Assembly: GCA_022774645.1 (NCBI GenBank)
Contig: JALFKQ010000035.1
Location: forward strand, 62,001 to 126,000
Length of the DNA stretch: 64,000 bases
Origin: Mycoplasmatota bacterium
Lineage (GTDB): Bacteria; Bacillota_I; Bacilli_A; RF39; UBA660
Reading direction: 5' to 3'
The position numbers and the translations under genes were made by a program. The notes beneath the pieces are model-generated. The model did not search any database. It saw nothing but the letters and a program-made list of their open reading frames with translations, and was not told the DNA's origin. Shown here piece by piece: positions 52,816 through 62,275 of the stretch. The number at the start of each line of letters is the position of its first letter. Position 1 is the stretch's first letter.

Positions 52816-54141
52816 ATGGAAGAAGTATATAATTTTATCAGAAAAGAAATAGGTCTTTCAGTAGGAGATACAATAGTCGTAGGTGTTTCTGGGGGACCTG
52901 ACTCAATGGCACTACTATATATATTAAATGAATTTAAAAACAAAATGGATTTAAATATTGTTTGTGCTCATGTCAATCATAATAAAAGAAAAGAAAGTGA
53001 ACAAGAAAAAATAGATCTTGAAAATTATTGTAAACAAAATAATATAATATTTGAATATGTTAAAATAACTAAATGGGGTGACGATAATTTTCATAATGAA
53101 GCAAGAAGTGTAAGATACAATTTCTTTGAAGAGTTGGTTTTTAATTATCACGCAAAATACTTAATGACAGCTCATCAAGGAGATGACTTAATAGAAACAA
53201 TTCTTATGAGAATAGTAAGAGGATCTACTTTAAAAGGATATAGCGGATTTAGTAGAATAGTGGACAAAGGTGCATATAAAATAGTTAGACCTTTAATTAC
53301 AGTTACAAAAGATGAAATAATGAAATTTGATGAACAAAACAATATTAAATTTGCAATAGATCAATCAAATAATGAAGATCATTATACAAGAAATAGATAT
53401 AGACATACAGTATTACCATTCTTAAAACAAGAAGAGCCAAACATACATAAAAAATTTTTGAAGTTTAGTGAAACATTGTTAAAGAATAGTAACTATATAG
53501 ATTCGATTGCAAATAAAGAATTTAATAAAGTTTTTCAAAATGGAAATCTAGATATTGATAGATTTAAAGTACTTGATAATGTAATACAAACAAAGATTAT
53601 ATATAACATATTAGAAAAAATATATGGAGATGACTTATTGATAATTGGTGATGCTCATGTTGATTTAATATTCGACTTAATAATATCTAACAAATCAAAT
53701 AGTATTGTACATTTACCAAATAATGTAATAGTGGTTAAATCATATAATGAACTAACATTTAGTTATGATGATGATGTTAATGATGAATATGAAATACAAA
53801 TTGATGAATTAGTAAATCTGCCAAATGGAAAAATAATAGAAAAAGTAAATGAAACTAATGATACATCAAATTATACAATAAGAATGAATAGCTCAGAAAT
53901 AAGTTTGCCATTGTATGTCAGAAACAGAAGAGATGGGGACAAAATTAAATTAAAAGGGCTAAATGCACATAAAAAAGTAAACGAAATATTTATAAATGAA
54001 AAAATAAAAATGAAAGATAGAAACACTTGGCCAGTAGTACTTGATTCAAAAGACAATATAGTATGGCTTCCAGGACTAAAAAAGTCAAATCTTGACAAGA
54101 AAATTACTGAAGAGTATGATATAATACTGAGATATTATTAG
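52816..54141 (+). CDS. tilS: tRNA(Ile)-lysidine synthetase
   Basis: Makes lysidine at C34 so that tRNA-Ile reads AUA, essential here with so many ATA codons. PP-loop VGVSGGPDSMALL, CAHVNHNKRKES, HQGDDLIETILMRIVRGSTLKGYSG, and a C-terminal substrate domain (RNRRDGDKIKLKG). 441 residues. Confidence 0.95.
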   Translation: MEEVYNFIRKEIGLSVGDTIVVGVSGGPDSMALLYILNEFKNKMDLNIVCAHVNHNKRKESEQEKIDLENYCKQNNIIFEYVKITKWGDDNFHNEARSVRYNFFEELVFNYHAKYLMTAHQGDDLIETILMRIVRGSTLKGYSGFSRIVDKGAYKIVRPLITVTKDEIMKFDEQNNIKFAIDQSNNEDHYTRNRYRHTVLPFLKQEEPNIHKKFLKFSETLLKNSNYIDSIANKEFNKVFQNGNLDIDRFKVLDNVIQTKIIYNILEKIYGDDLLIIGDAHVDLIFDLIISNKSNSIVHLPNNVIVVKSYNELTFSYDDDVNDEYEIQIDELVNLPNGKIIEKVNETNDTSNYTIRMNSSEISLPLYVRNRRDGDKIKLKGLNAHKKVNEIFINEKIKMKDRNTWPVVLDSKDNIVWLPGLKKSNLDKKITEEYDIILRYY

Positions 54142-54158
54142 AAGAAAGGAAAGAAACA

Positions 54159-56114
54159 ATGAATATAAAAAAGACTAAAAAAGGTATGAATTTAATGCCT
54201 TATGTAATACTAACAATAGTAGTACTAGGATCATATTTATTCTTAAATTCATTTAGTACAAAAGTAAATAAAATGGACTATAATGAATTAACAAAAGAAA
54301 TAGGAAATAATAATGTTAAAGAATTAACAGTAACTCCTAAAAATGCTGCAGGAGTTTATATATTAACAGGTAAATTAAATAATTATGGAAAGGGTGAAAC
54401 ATTTACAGTAACTATCCCTTATACAGATACAGTTATTTCATCAGTGTATGAACTAGCTGAAAGTAATAATTTAAAAGTACAAACAAACACTAATCCAGAA
54501 AATAGTGCTTGGTTAAATATAGTTATAAATATAGTACCAATTATAATATTTGGAGTACTTGCTTATGTAATGATAGCAAAACTAAGTAATAATGGTAAAG
54601 GTACATTTGATTTTAGTAAAAGTAGAGCTAAACTATCAGAAGATGGTGGAACTAAAACATTTAAAGATGTTGCTGGATTAAAAGAAGAAAAAGAAGAAGT
54701 TCAAGAACTAATTGATTTCTTAAAGAATCCAAAGAAATTTACTAAAATGGGTGCTAGAATTCCAAAAGGAGTATTATTAGTAGGTCCTCCAGGAACAGGT
54801 AAAACATTACTTGCAAAAGCAGTAGCAGGAGAAGCAAAAGTACCTTTCTTCTATATAAGTGGTAGTGATTTTGTAGAATTATTTGTAGGTGTTGGTGCTT
54901 CTCGTGTAAGAGACATGTTTAAACAAGCAAAACAAACTGCGCCATGCTTAATATTTATAGATGAAATAGATGCAGTAGGTCGTGAAAGAGGAACTGGACT
55001 TGGCGGTGGACACGATGAAAGAGAGCAAACACTAAATCAATTGTTATCAGAAATGGATGGTTTTAGTGAAAATGAAGGAATCATAATTATAGCTGCAACA
55101 AATAGACCAGATGTATTAGATCCAGCTTTATTAAGACCAGGAAGATTTGATAGACAAGTAACAGTTGGAAGACCAGATGTTAAAGAAAGAGAAGAAATTT
55201 TAAAAGTTCATGCTAAAAATAAAATACTTGCTCCAAGTGTAAAGCTAAAACATATAGCTGAAAGAACACCGGGATATTCAGGAGCAGATTTAGAAAATCT
55301 ACTTAATGAAGCTGCATTACTTGCAGTAAGAAGAAACAAAGATGCAATTACAATGGATGAGATAGATGAAGCAAGTGACAGAGTTCTTATGGGACCAGCA
55401 AAAACTAGTAGAAAAGTAACAGAATATGAAAAGAAGATAGTTTCATATCACGAAGCTGGACACGCAGTTTCAGGAATTGTTCTTCCAAATGGTGAAGAAG
55501 TACACAAGATAACAATTATTCCAAGAGGTATGGCAGGTGGATATACACAAATGCTTCCAAAAGAAGAAAGAACACTTGTATATACTAAGAAAGAGTTAGA
55601 AGAACAAATTATAACTTTATTATCAGGCCGTGTAAGTGAAGAAGTATTCTTAAATGAAATATCAACAGGAGCGAGTGACGACTTAAAGAGAGCAACAAAA
55701 ATAGCTAGAAGTATGGTTACAGAATATGGTATGAGTTCACTTGGTGCTGTTCAATTAGAACATAGAAGTGAAAGCGTATTCTTAGGTAGAGATTATAATC
55801 AAACTAAAAATTTCTCAGATCAAGTAGCATTAGAAATAGATAAAGAAGTAAGAAAAATAATTGATGAATGCTATGCTCAAGCAAAAGAAATACTTAAAAA
55901 ACATAAAAATTTAGTAGAAGTATTAGCAAAAGTTTTAGCTGAAAAAGAAACTTTAACAAAAGAAGAAATAGAAGATATTGTAGAAGCTAATAGCAATATT
56001 AAAATAAAAAAAGAAGAAAAAATTTCTGATGAAGATAAAGAAATTAAAGAAGTAGAAGAAAATAAAGAAGAAACACCTAAGAAAACTAAAAAGCAAACTA
56101 AAACAGAAGAGTAG
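54159..56114 (+). CDS. ftsH: ATP-dependent zinc metalloprotease FtsH
   Basis: Membrane hexamer degrading misfolded membrane and regulatory proteins. Two membrane helices (about 11-28 and 120-142) around an extracytoplasmic domain, AAA+ with [16 protein letters not shown] and [13 protein letters not shown], zinc site HEAGH, and a Glu/Lys tail. 651 residues. hprT, usual before ftsH in Bacillus, is missing. Confidence 0.97.
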   Translation: MNIKKTKKGMNLMPYVILTIVVLGSYLFLNSFSTKVNKMDYNELTKEIGNNNVKELTVTPKNAAGVYILTGKLNNYGKGETFTVTIPYTDTVISSVYELAESNNLKVQTNTNPENSAWLNIVINIVPIIIFGVLAYVMIAKLSNNGKGTFDFSKSRAKLSEDGGTKTFKDVAGLKEEKEEVQELIDFLKNPKKFTKMGARIPKGVLLVGPPGTGKTLLAKAVAGEAKVPFFYISGSDFVELFVGVGASRVRDMFKQAKQTAPCLIFIDEIDAVGRERGTGLGGGHDEREQTLNQLLSEMDGFSENEGIIIIAATNRPDVLDPALLRPGRFDRQVTVGRPDVKEREEILKVHAKNKILAPSVKLKHIAERTPGYSGADLENLLNEAALLAVRRNKDAITMDEIDEASDRVLMGPAKTSRKVTEYEKKIVSYHEAGHAVSGIVLPNGEEVHKITIIPRGMAGGYTQMLPKEERTLVYTKKELEEQIITLLSGRVSEEVFLNEISTGASDDLKRATKIARSMVTEYGMSSLGAVQLEHRSESVFLGRDYNQTKNFSDQVALEIDKEVRKIIDECYAQAKEILKKHKNLVEVLAKVLAEKETLTKEEIEDIVEANSNIKIKKEEKISDEDKEIKEVEENKEETPKKTKKQTKTEE

Positions 56115-56132
56115 AAATACTCTTCTTATTTT
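56106..56132 (+). terminator. terminator of ftsH
   Basis: GAAGAGTA, loop GAAA, TACTCTTC, then TTATTTT. The ftsH stop is inside the stem. Confidence 0.75.
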
Positions 56133-56140
56133 GGTATAAT
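56132..56140 (+). promoter_or_regulatory. extended -10 of tsaB operon
   Basis: TGG followed by TATAAT (56135-56140), an extended -10. The -35 would lie in the ftsH terminator and is poor. Confidence 0.5.
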
Positions 56141-56181
56141 ATTGCCGAGTAGGAAAACTATGCAGTGAAAAGAGGGATAAA

Positions 56182-56727
56182 ATGATATTATTTATAGATA
56201 CTCATGATGAATTAATAACAATTGCCTTAAAAACAAAAGATAATCTATACATTAAAACACAAGAAAGTGAGTATTCTCATTCAATATACACAATGCCAAT
56301 GATAGCAGCTGTATTTGATGAGAACAAACTTGATATAAAAGATTTAGAGAAAATAATAGTAGTTAATGGACCAGGAAGTTTTACAGGAATAAGAATTGGA
56401 CTTAGTTCTGCTAAAACAATTGCCTATGCATTAAATATTAAAATAAATACTATTTCAAGTTTAATGGCATATTTAATAAGCAGTGATATTAAGAAAGATA
56501 AAATGGCAATTATAGAGGATAATAAAGGTTACTATATTGCAGCAACAGATAAGGATAATAATATAATCTTAGATGAGCAATATGTAACTGAAAATAACTA
56601 TAATTATACAGTTGTAGAACACAAATTAGATATAAAAAAAATAATAAATTATTTAAAAGACGCAGAAAGTGAAAACCCACATTTTATAAAAGCAAATTAC
56701 ATTAAAAAGATAGAGGTGGAAAAATGA
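56182..56727 (+). CDS. tsaB: tRNA t6A synthesis protein TsaB
   Basis: Inactive TsaD paralogue required for N6-threonylcarbamoyl-adenosine at tRNA A37. ILFIDTHDELITIAL and VVNGPGSFTGIRIGLSSAKTIAYAL are typical. 181 residues, shorter than the usual 220-240, the loss being C-terminal. AGAGGG before the ATG. With rimI and tsaD in one operon; tsaE is not in the window. Confidence 0.92.
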   Translation: MILFIDTHDELITIALKTKDNLYIKTQESEYSHSIYTMPMIAAVFDENKLDIKDLEKIIVVNGPGSFTGIRIGLSSAKTIAYALNIKINTISSLMAYLISSDIKKDKMAIIEDNKGYYIAATDKDNNIILDEQYVTENNYNYTVVEHKLDIKKIINYLKDAESENPHFIKANYIKKIEVEK

Positions 56728-57056
56728 TAGAAAAGGAAATATTATCAGATACAGATTCAGTGTATAACTATAAAGACGGAGATACAGTATTAGGCTATCT
56801 AGAAATTAGATTAGTAGACGGTGTAATTGATATAATGAATCTATTTGTAAATGAGGAAAACAGAAAGCAAGGGATTGCAACTGCATTAATGGAAGAAATG
56901 TTTAAAAAAGAAAAATATAGTAGGATAATGTTAGAAGTAAATGAAAATAATATAGAAGCATTAAGACTATATAATAAATTAGGATTTAAAGAAATAAGCT
57001 TAAGAGACAGATATTATGGTGAAGACACAGCTATAATTATGGAGAAGGTGAAATAA
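56724..57056 (+). CDS. rimI: RimI-like protein N-acetyltransferase
   Basis: GNAT acetyltransferase, by context the S18 alanine acetylase. IDIMNLFVNEENRKQGIATALMEEMF holds the acetyl-CoA loop and MLEVNENNIEALRLYNKLGFKEI the second half. 110 residues, about 40 shorter than typical. Overlaps tsaB by 4 bases and tsaD by 1. Confidence 0.85.
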   Translation: MIEKEILSDTDSVYNYKDGDTVLGYLEIRLVDGVIDIMNLFVNEENRKQGIATALMEEMFKKEKYSRIMLEVNENNIEALRLYNKLGFKEISLRDRYYGEDTAIIMEKVK

Positions 57057-58060
57057 TGAAAGATGTTTATATCTTAGCAGTAGAATCTTCTTGTGATGAA
57101 ACTAGTGTAAGTATTATTAAAAATGGTTATGAAGATATAGCAACAATTATCAATACTCAAATAGATGTTCATACAAAATATGGAGGAGTAGTTCCAGAAG
57201 TAGCAAGCCGTTTACATTTAGAAAATATTACAATGGTAATAAATGAATGTATGGAAAAAGCTAATATGAAATTTGAAGATATTGATGCATTTGCTTGTAC
57301 TTATGCTCCTGGGCTTCTAGGAAGCTTACTAGTAGGTGTTGAAGCAACAAAAGCACTATCATATATATATAAGAAACCATTTATAGCTGTTAATCATATG
57401 ATGGGACATATATATGCCAATATGATAGGTAATCATTTAGAATATCCTTTATTATCATTAATAATTTCAGGAGGTCATACTGATTTAATTTTAATGAAAA
57501 GTGAAGATTCATTTGAATATATAGGTCAAACATTAGATGATGCAATAGGAGAGGCATATGATAAAGTAGCAAGAATATTAAATTTGCCTTATCCAGGAGG
57601 ACCAAATGTTGAAAAATATGCATTACAAGGAAATCCGACATATAAGATGCCAAATATATTAAATGACGATTCATTCAATTTTAGTTTTAGTGGTATAAAG
57701 AGCCATATAAATAATTTAGTCCACAATGAAAGACAAAGAGGTAATAAAGTTAATGAGTATGATATTGCTTCATCATTTCAAACTTGTGTGACTAGTCATC
57801 TAGTTGATAAAACAAAGAAAGCATTATTAAAATATAACTTAAAAACATTACTTATAAGTGGTGGAGTAGCAAGTAATACTTATATAAGAGAGTCACTAAA
57901 AGAAATGTGTGAAAGTATAGTGGTAGAAATGCATATGCCACCTAAAAAATATTGCACAGATAATGCCGCAATGATAGGTGCTGCAGCTTACATATTGTAT
58001 AAAAATAAAAAATTTGCACCATTAAGTACAAATGCTATGAGCCATATAAACTTACAATAA
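57056..58060 (+). CDS. tsaD: tRNA t6A synthase catalytic subunit TsaD
   Basis: ASKHA-fold threonylcarbamoyl transferase. LAVESSCDETSVSI, metal-binding NHMMGHIYA, LIISGGHTDLI and ISGGVASNTYIRE. 334 residues. TAATG junction with rimI. Confidence 0.96.
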   Translation: MKDVYILAVESSCDETSVSIIKNGYEDIATIINTQIDVHTKYGGVVPEVASRLHLENITMVINECMEKANMKFEDIDAFACTYAPGLLGSLLVGVEATKALSYIYKKPFIAVNHMMGHIYANMIGNHLEYPLLSLIISGGHTDLILMKSEDSFEYIGQTLDDAIGEAYDKVARILNLPYPGGPNVEKYALQGNPTYKMPNILNDDSFNFSFSGIKSHINNLVHNERQRGNKVNEYDIASSFQTCVTSHLVDKTKKALLKYNLKTLLISGGVASNTYIRESLKEMCESIVVEMHMPPKKYCTDNAAMIGAAAYILYKNKKFAPLSTNAMSHINLQ

Positions 58061-58092
58061 AAAAATAATCATCTTTAAATGATTATTTTTTT
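58059..58092. terminator. bidirectional terminator
   Basis: AAATAATCAT (58063-58072) pairs with ATGATTATTT (58079-58088), with A-rich and T-rich flanks, between convergent tsaD and the minus-strand gene. Confidence 0.8.
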
Positions 58093-58508
58093 ATTTTCTT
58101 ATTAATTTCACTAACATTTTCGTGTATTGAAAGTAATACTAATGAAAATTCATATACAATTCTTAAAATTAAATTTCCACCAATTAGTACTAGCAAGAAT
58201 AGAACAAAACTAGTTGAAATAAAACTAAAAGATGATAAAGTAGTAAATATAGCAAAAACTAAATAAGATACTTTTAATATTGTTGTAATATACATTTTTT
58301 TGAATTTAACAAACTCATATAGTTTAGCCATAAATCCTTTGTAATTATTTTCATTCTTATCAGCAAAAACAGTGAAGTATAAACAAATACCGGCAACAAT
58401 TGCAACAACTAATGAAATAATTGTCCACATACCAGCATTTTGTAAACTAGAGACTCCAGAATTACCGAAATAAGAATCAATGTCACTTCCATATGCATTT
58501 CCGTACAT
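58083..58508 (-). CDS. membrane protein of unknown function
   Basis: 141 residues with three to four hydrophobic segments (about 27-48, 78-99 and 102-125) and a charged end. The N-terminus GNAYGSDIDSYFGNSGVSS is Gly/Ser/Tyr-rich. AAGGAGG before the ATG at 58508. No family recognised. Last in the minus-strand group 60423-58083. Confidence 0.6.
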   Translation of the reverse strand: MYGNAYGSDIDSYFGNSGVSSLQNAGMWTIISLVVAIVAGICLYFTVFADKNENNYKGFMAKLYEFVKFKKMYITTILKVSYLVFAIFTTLSSFSFISTSFVLFLLVLIGGNLILRIVYEFSLVLLSIHENVSEINKKIKK

Positions 58509-58552
58509 AAAGCACCTCCTTTTCTGTAAATATACTAACATATTATTAACAA

Positions 58553-58999
58553 TTAATAAATATTAGAAGTATTCTTTTTAAAAACAAATAATTTGCTTAA
58601 AACATAATTAGCAACAGTTACAACGATTTGAACAACTAATTTCATAATTTTATCATTTAAATGTAATAGAGTGACAAATATAAACATAATACCCATATCC
58701 ATAAGTAAAGTTGCTATTCTAGAACCATAAAAACTAGCTGCCTCTTTTAATTTGTTTTCATTGTTACTTTTAAAAACAAATATTCTATTAGCAAAATAGG
58801 CAAAAGTTACAGCACATATCCAAGAAATAATATTAGCTGCTTGAAGTTGATACCATATATCAGGACTTAAAAAAGTCAAAATACATAAATAATAACTTCC
58901 TAGACTCACAACAGTAGTAAGTCCACCAACTATTAAATAATTAATTATCTCTTCATATTTCTTATAAAGTTTTAAACATTTTTTCCACACTTTTTTCAT
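58553..58999 (-). CDS. GtrA-family membrane protein
   Basis: Four-helix membrane protein of the GtrA family (NYLIVGGLTTVVSLGSYYLC, ... ANRIFVFKS ... LSKLFVFKK), thought to flip polyprenyl-linked sugars. 148 residues. It overlaps the preceding glycosyltransferase by 4 bases (ATGA), a typical GtrA/GtrB pair for decorating wall polymers or teichoic acids. Confidence 0.9.
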   Translation of the reverse strand: MKKVWKKCLKLYKKYEEIINYLIVGGLTTVVSLGSYYLCILTFLSPDIWYQLQAANIISWICAVTFAYFANRIFVFKSNNENKLKEAASFYGSRIATLLMDMGIMFIFVTLLHLNDKIMKLVVQIVVTVANYVLSKLFVFKKNTSNIY

Positions 59000-59922
59000 A
59001 AGTATTCTTCATCAAATCCAATCTCTTCTTTAGCTATATATATTGGTCTATTTTTAGTTTCATTATACGTTTTTCCTAGATATTCACCTAAAATTCCCAA
59101 GAATATTAATTGAAGTCCACCAAGGAAAAGCATCACACACATTAAAGAAGAATAACCAGGAGTATCAATTCCTTTAACTATAGCTTTTATAATAATAACA
59201 ATTAAATAAATAAATGCTGCAAAGCTAGTTAGTATACCAGTATAAGTAGCAAATCTAAGTGGTTTTGTACTAAAAGCAACTATTCCATCAAAAGCATAAT
59301 TAAATAACTTAACTTTATTCCATTTAGTAGTGCCACCTTTTCTTTCTTCTACTTTATAAGAATCATAATATGTTTTGAATCCTACATAACTAAATATACC
59401 TTTTGAAAATCTATTTCTTTCATCTAAAGAAACAATAGAATTAACCATATTTCTTCTAAACATTCTAAAATCACTTGCACCATCAACTATATTCATATTA
59501 GAAAGTTTTCCCATAATATTATAGAAACATCTTTGCAAAAATCTCTTTTTATGTTGTTTTTGACACATACAAACTGAATCATAATCTGGATTTTCATTTA
59601 AAAATTTATACATTTTAACCATATAATTTGGATTTTGCTGTAAATCGCAGTCAATTATACAAGCATAATCAGAAGTAGAGTGTAAAAGACCTGCATAAAT
59701 AGCTGCTTCTTTACCAAAATTTTTAGAAAAACTAACAATTTTTACACGCTCGTCATCTTTTTCGTGTAGTTCTTTTAATTTTTTTAATGTTTTGTCTTTA
59801 CTTCCATCATCCACAAAAATAAAGTTGTGTTTAATATCCCCCAATGCTTCATTAACTTTCTCATAAAAATTAACAACATTTTCTTCTTCATTATATGAAG
59901 GTACTATAACATCTAATTTCAT
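58996..59922 (-). CDS. polyprenyl-phosphate glycosyltransferase, family 2 (GtrB-like)
   Basis: Transfers a sugar from a nucleotide to undecaprenyl phosphate. GT-A domain with VIVPSYNEEENV, FVDDGSKDKTL and IDCDLQQNP, then two C-terminal membrane helices (about 226-250 and 262-287). 308 residues. Paired with GtrA. Confidence 0.92.
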   Translation of the reverse strand: MKLDVIVPSYNEEENVVNFYEKVNEALGDIKHNFIFVDDGSKDKTLKKLKELHEKDDERVKIVSFSKNFGKEAAIYAGLLHSTSDYACIIDCDLQQNPNYMVKMYKFLNENPDYDSVCMCQKQHKKRFLQRCFYNIMGKLSNMNIVDGASDFRMFRRNMVNSIVSLDERNRFSKGIFSYVGFKTYYDSYKVEERKGGTTKWNKVKLFNYAFDGIVAFSTKPLRFATYTGILTSFAAFIYLIVIIIKAIVKGIDTPGYSSLMCVMLFLGGLQLIFLGILGEYLGKTYNETKNRPIYIAKEEIGFDEEYL

Positions 59923-59934
59923 TTTTAACCTCTT

Positions 59935-60423
59935 TTAATAACCTAATTTTCCATCTAAACTTTCATCATTTTTAATAAGATCACTTACTAAAATTTCTCT
60001 ATATTTATCTTTACTATCTCTAATAACTAATTTTTCGATTCCACTATTTATAACAACTCTCTTACACATAGAACAACTCATTGAGTTTTCTACATATTCA
60101 CCAGTTTTTGAATCTTTACCAACCATATAAAGTGTAGCACCAATCATTTCACTTCTGCTTGCCGAAATAATAGCATTTTGTTCAGCGTGTACGCTTCTAC
60201 ATAGTTCATATCTTTCACCTCTTGGAATATTTAATTGTTCACGAATACAATATCCAAGATCATCACAATTTTTTCTACCTCTTGGAGCTCCATTATATCC
60301 AGTAGATATAATTTCATCATTTTTAACGATAACTGCTCCCCATTTTTTTCTTAAACAAGTGGCTCTTTCTAAAGTTGCCTCTGCTATATCTAAATAATAA
60401 TTATTTTTATCTATTCTTTCCAT
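59935..60423 (-). CDS. deoxycytidylate deaminase (ComEB-like)
   Basis: dCMP to dUMP. Zinc site VHAEQNAI (His and catalytic Glu) and SMSCSMCKRVV (two Cys); TGYNGAPRGRKNC is typical. 162 residues. AGAGG before the ATG. Allosteric dCTP/dTTP control is known in the family. Confidence 0.92.
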   Translation of the reverse strand: MERIDKNNYYLDIAEATLERATCLRKKWGAVIVKNDEIISTGYNGAPRGRKNCDDLGYCIREQLNIPRGERYELCRSVHAEQNAIISASRSEMIGATLYMVGKDSKTGEYVENSMSCSMCKRVVINSGIEKLVIRDSKDKYREILVSDLIKNDESLDGKLGY

Positions 60424-60505
60424 ACTAAAACCTCTTAGATATATTGTATCATAAAATACAAAATTCTTATATATAAATTATTTATTTAACAATGGTCAAT
60501 ATGTT

Positions 60506-60534
60506 ATACTTATATAGAATAGGAAGGTAAGTAT
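60506..60534 (+). promoter_or_regulatory. inverted repeat at the ABC transporter start
   Basis: ATACTTA (60506-60512) and TAAGTAT (60528-60534), the latter including AT of the ATG; AGGAAGG is in the loop. Same arm sequence as at 49023-49062. Confidence 0.4.
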
Positions 60535-62209
60535 GAGAGATTTTATAAAAAAAATAATAAGAAAAAGTAAAAAAGAAATATTCTTCGAATTAATCGTATG
60601 TATAGTTTTAAGAGCAATATTATTAATAAATCCAATACTTTATAGTGAAACAGTAAACTATATTTCAGATTCAAAGTATGGAGAAGCAATAAATATATTA
60701 ATCATATATATAATATCAATGAGTATCTATAAACTATTTGAATATATTAGACAAAGAACATTCTATTCTGTATATAGCAAGCTTTATAAAGAATCAACTT
60801 CAATCGGAATGCAATACACAAATAATAATTCTATATTCAGTTTATCAAGATTTACCCCTGGAGAATACTTAAATATAATGGGGACTGATATTGATATAGT
60901 ATGTAGTTTTATAACAAATGGTATATATAGAATTGTACAATTATTAGAATTTTTAGTAATATATTATTATTTCTTTAATATAAACATAACATTATTTTTT
61001 ATAACAATATCTTTTTCAATAATAGTACTTACATTAATAATAATATTTGGAAATAAAATACAAGTATTTAATAAAGAAAGAAAAGATAATTATGATAAAA
61101 AAACTAGTGCTATAAATGATTTTTTCAATGGAATTAAAGAAATAAAAGGATTTAATTTAGGAAAAAGTATTAATAATAGAGCATCAAATGAAACAAATAA
61201 GTATCTACAGTCATTTAAAAAATATTCAATATGTTACTATGCTATCAATATAATAACAGTATATATATTTGAAATATTGAGATTATTTGTATTTATATAT
61301 GGAGTTATTGAAATATCAAAGGGTAATATGGAATTAGGTGTATTATTAGTAATATATAGTTACTATCAAAAAATTATAGATAATTTCTCATTAGTTTCAA
61401 CAATGAATTTAGAATATAAAAATGTTAAGATGTCTTTATCAAGAATAAATAAATTATTTGAATATGCTAAAAGTGATAATGAAAATAAAGTTGAGATAAC
61501 TGAACCAAAGGGCAAAATAGATTTTAGTCATGTTTTATATGGCTATAGACATGATCCAGTATTAAACGATTTTACAATCGAAGTAAAGCCAAATACCATA
61601 ACAGCAATAACAGGGAAAACAGGAAGTGGAAAAACAGGAGTATTCGATTTGTTAATGAAAATGAATAGACAAATACAAGGTAGTATCATGATAGATGATT
61701 TAGATATATCTACAATAAATGATACTTCTTATTATAATGTGGTATCAATTGCAAGAAAAAATCCATTTTTCTTCAATAGTAGTATAAAAGACAACTTAAC
61801 AATTATAGGTAAAGAAACAAGCGAAATAGAAAAAATATGCAAAAGTTTAGGAATACACGAAACAATAATGTCATTAGAAAAAGGATATGACACAGTTATA
61901 TCTAATAGTACTAAACTATTATCATCAAGTGATAAAAAACTTTTAGCTATAGCTAGAGTATTAATAAAAGATACTAAAATATTCTTATTTGACGAAATTA
62001 TCGAAGCATTAGATAAAGAAAATAGAGACATAGTAATGAAAATATTAAAAGAAAAGAAAAAAGATCATACTATTATGATAATTTCAAGAGATAAAAACAT
62101 ATTGAAACAAATGGATAATATAGTTTTAATAGATGCAGGAAAAGTAGAAGGAATAGGTAATCATGAAGAACTATCAAAAGAAAGTTCCTTATATAAAGAA
62201 ATAATATAA
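60533..62209 (+). CDS. ABC transporter, fused membrane and ATPase domains, degenerate ATPase motifs
   Basis: Exporter half-transporter. About six membrane helices (residues about 17-290), then the nucleotide-binding domain. Walker A is TGKTGSGKTG and Walker B IFLFDEIIEALD, both intact. The signature reads LSSSDKKLLAIARVL where LSGGQ is usual, and the switch His before the D-loop strand end is replaced (IISRDKNI against IAHR). This half probably works with a partner or slowly. No partner gene is adjacent. 558 residues. Substrate unknown. Confidence 0.88.
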   Translation: MRDFIKKIIRKSKKEIFFELIVCIVLRAILLINPILYSETVNYISDSKYGEAINILIIYIISMSIYKLFEYIRQRTFYSVYSKLYKESTSIGMQYTNNNSIFSLSRFTPGEYLNIMGTDIDIVCSFITNGIYRIVQLLEFLVIYYYFFNINITLFFITISFSIIVLTLIIIFGNKIQVFNKERKDNYDKKTSAINDFFNGIKEIKGFNLGKSINNRASNETNKYLQSFKKYSICYYAINIITVYIFEILRLFVFIYGVIEISKGNMELGVLLVIYSYYQKIIDNFSLVSTMNLEYKNVKMSLSRINKLFEYAKSDNENKVEITEPKGKIDFSHVLYGYRHDPVLNDFTIEVKPNTITAITGKTGSGKTGVFDLLMKMNRQIQGSIMIDDLDISTINDTSYYNVVSIARKNPFFFNSSIKDNLTIIGKETSEIEKICKSLGIHETIMSLEKGYDTVISNSTKLLSSSDKKLLAIARVLIKDTKIFLFDEIIEALDKENRDIVMKILKEKKKDHTIMIISRDKNILKQMDNIVLIDAGKVEGIGNHEELSKESSLYKEII

Positions 62210-62232
62210 AATACCTTAATTGGTATTTTTTT
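62209..62232 (+). terminator. terminator of the ABC transporter gene
   Basis: AAATACC, loop TTAATT, GGTATTT, then T run. Confidence 0.8.
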
Positions 62233-62233
62233 A

Positions 62234-62275
62234 TTGTTCTCATAATATGATTTAATGAGGAAAATATGAGAACAA
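62234..62275 (+). promoter_or_regulatory. start-codon hairpin of the P-type ATPase
   Basis: TTGTTCTCATA (62234-62244) is the exact complement of TATGAGAACAA (62265-62275), which contains the ATG at 62266. GAGG is in the 20-base loop. An 11-bp perfect stem. Confidence 0.6.

Noticed and set aside
54301..56114. Lys/Glu-rich tail of FtsH as a separate domain
   Set aside because: It is a low-complexity charged tail that is common in FtsH and shows no fold or motif.
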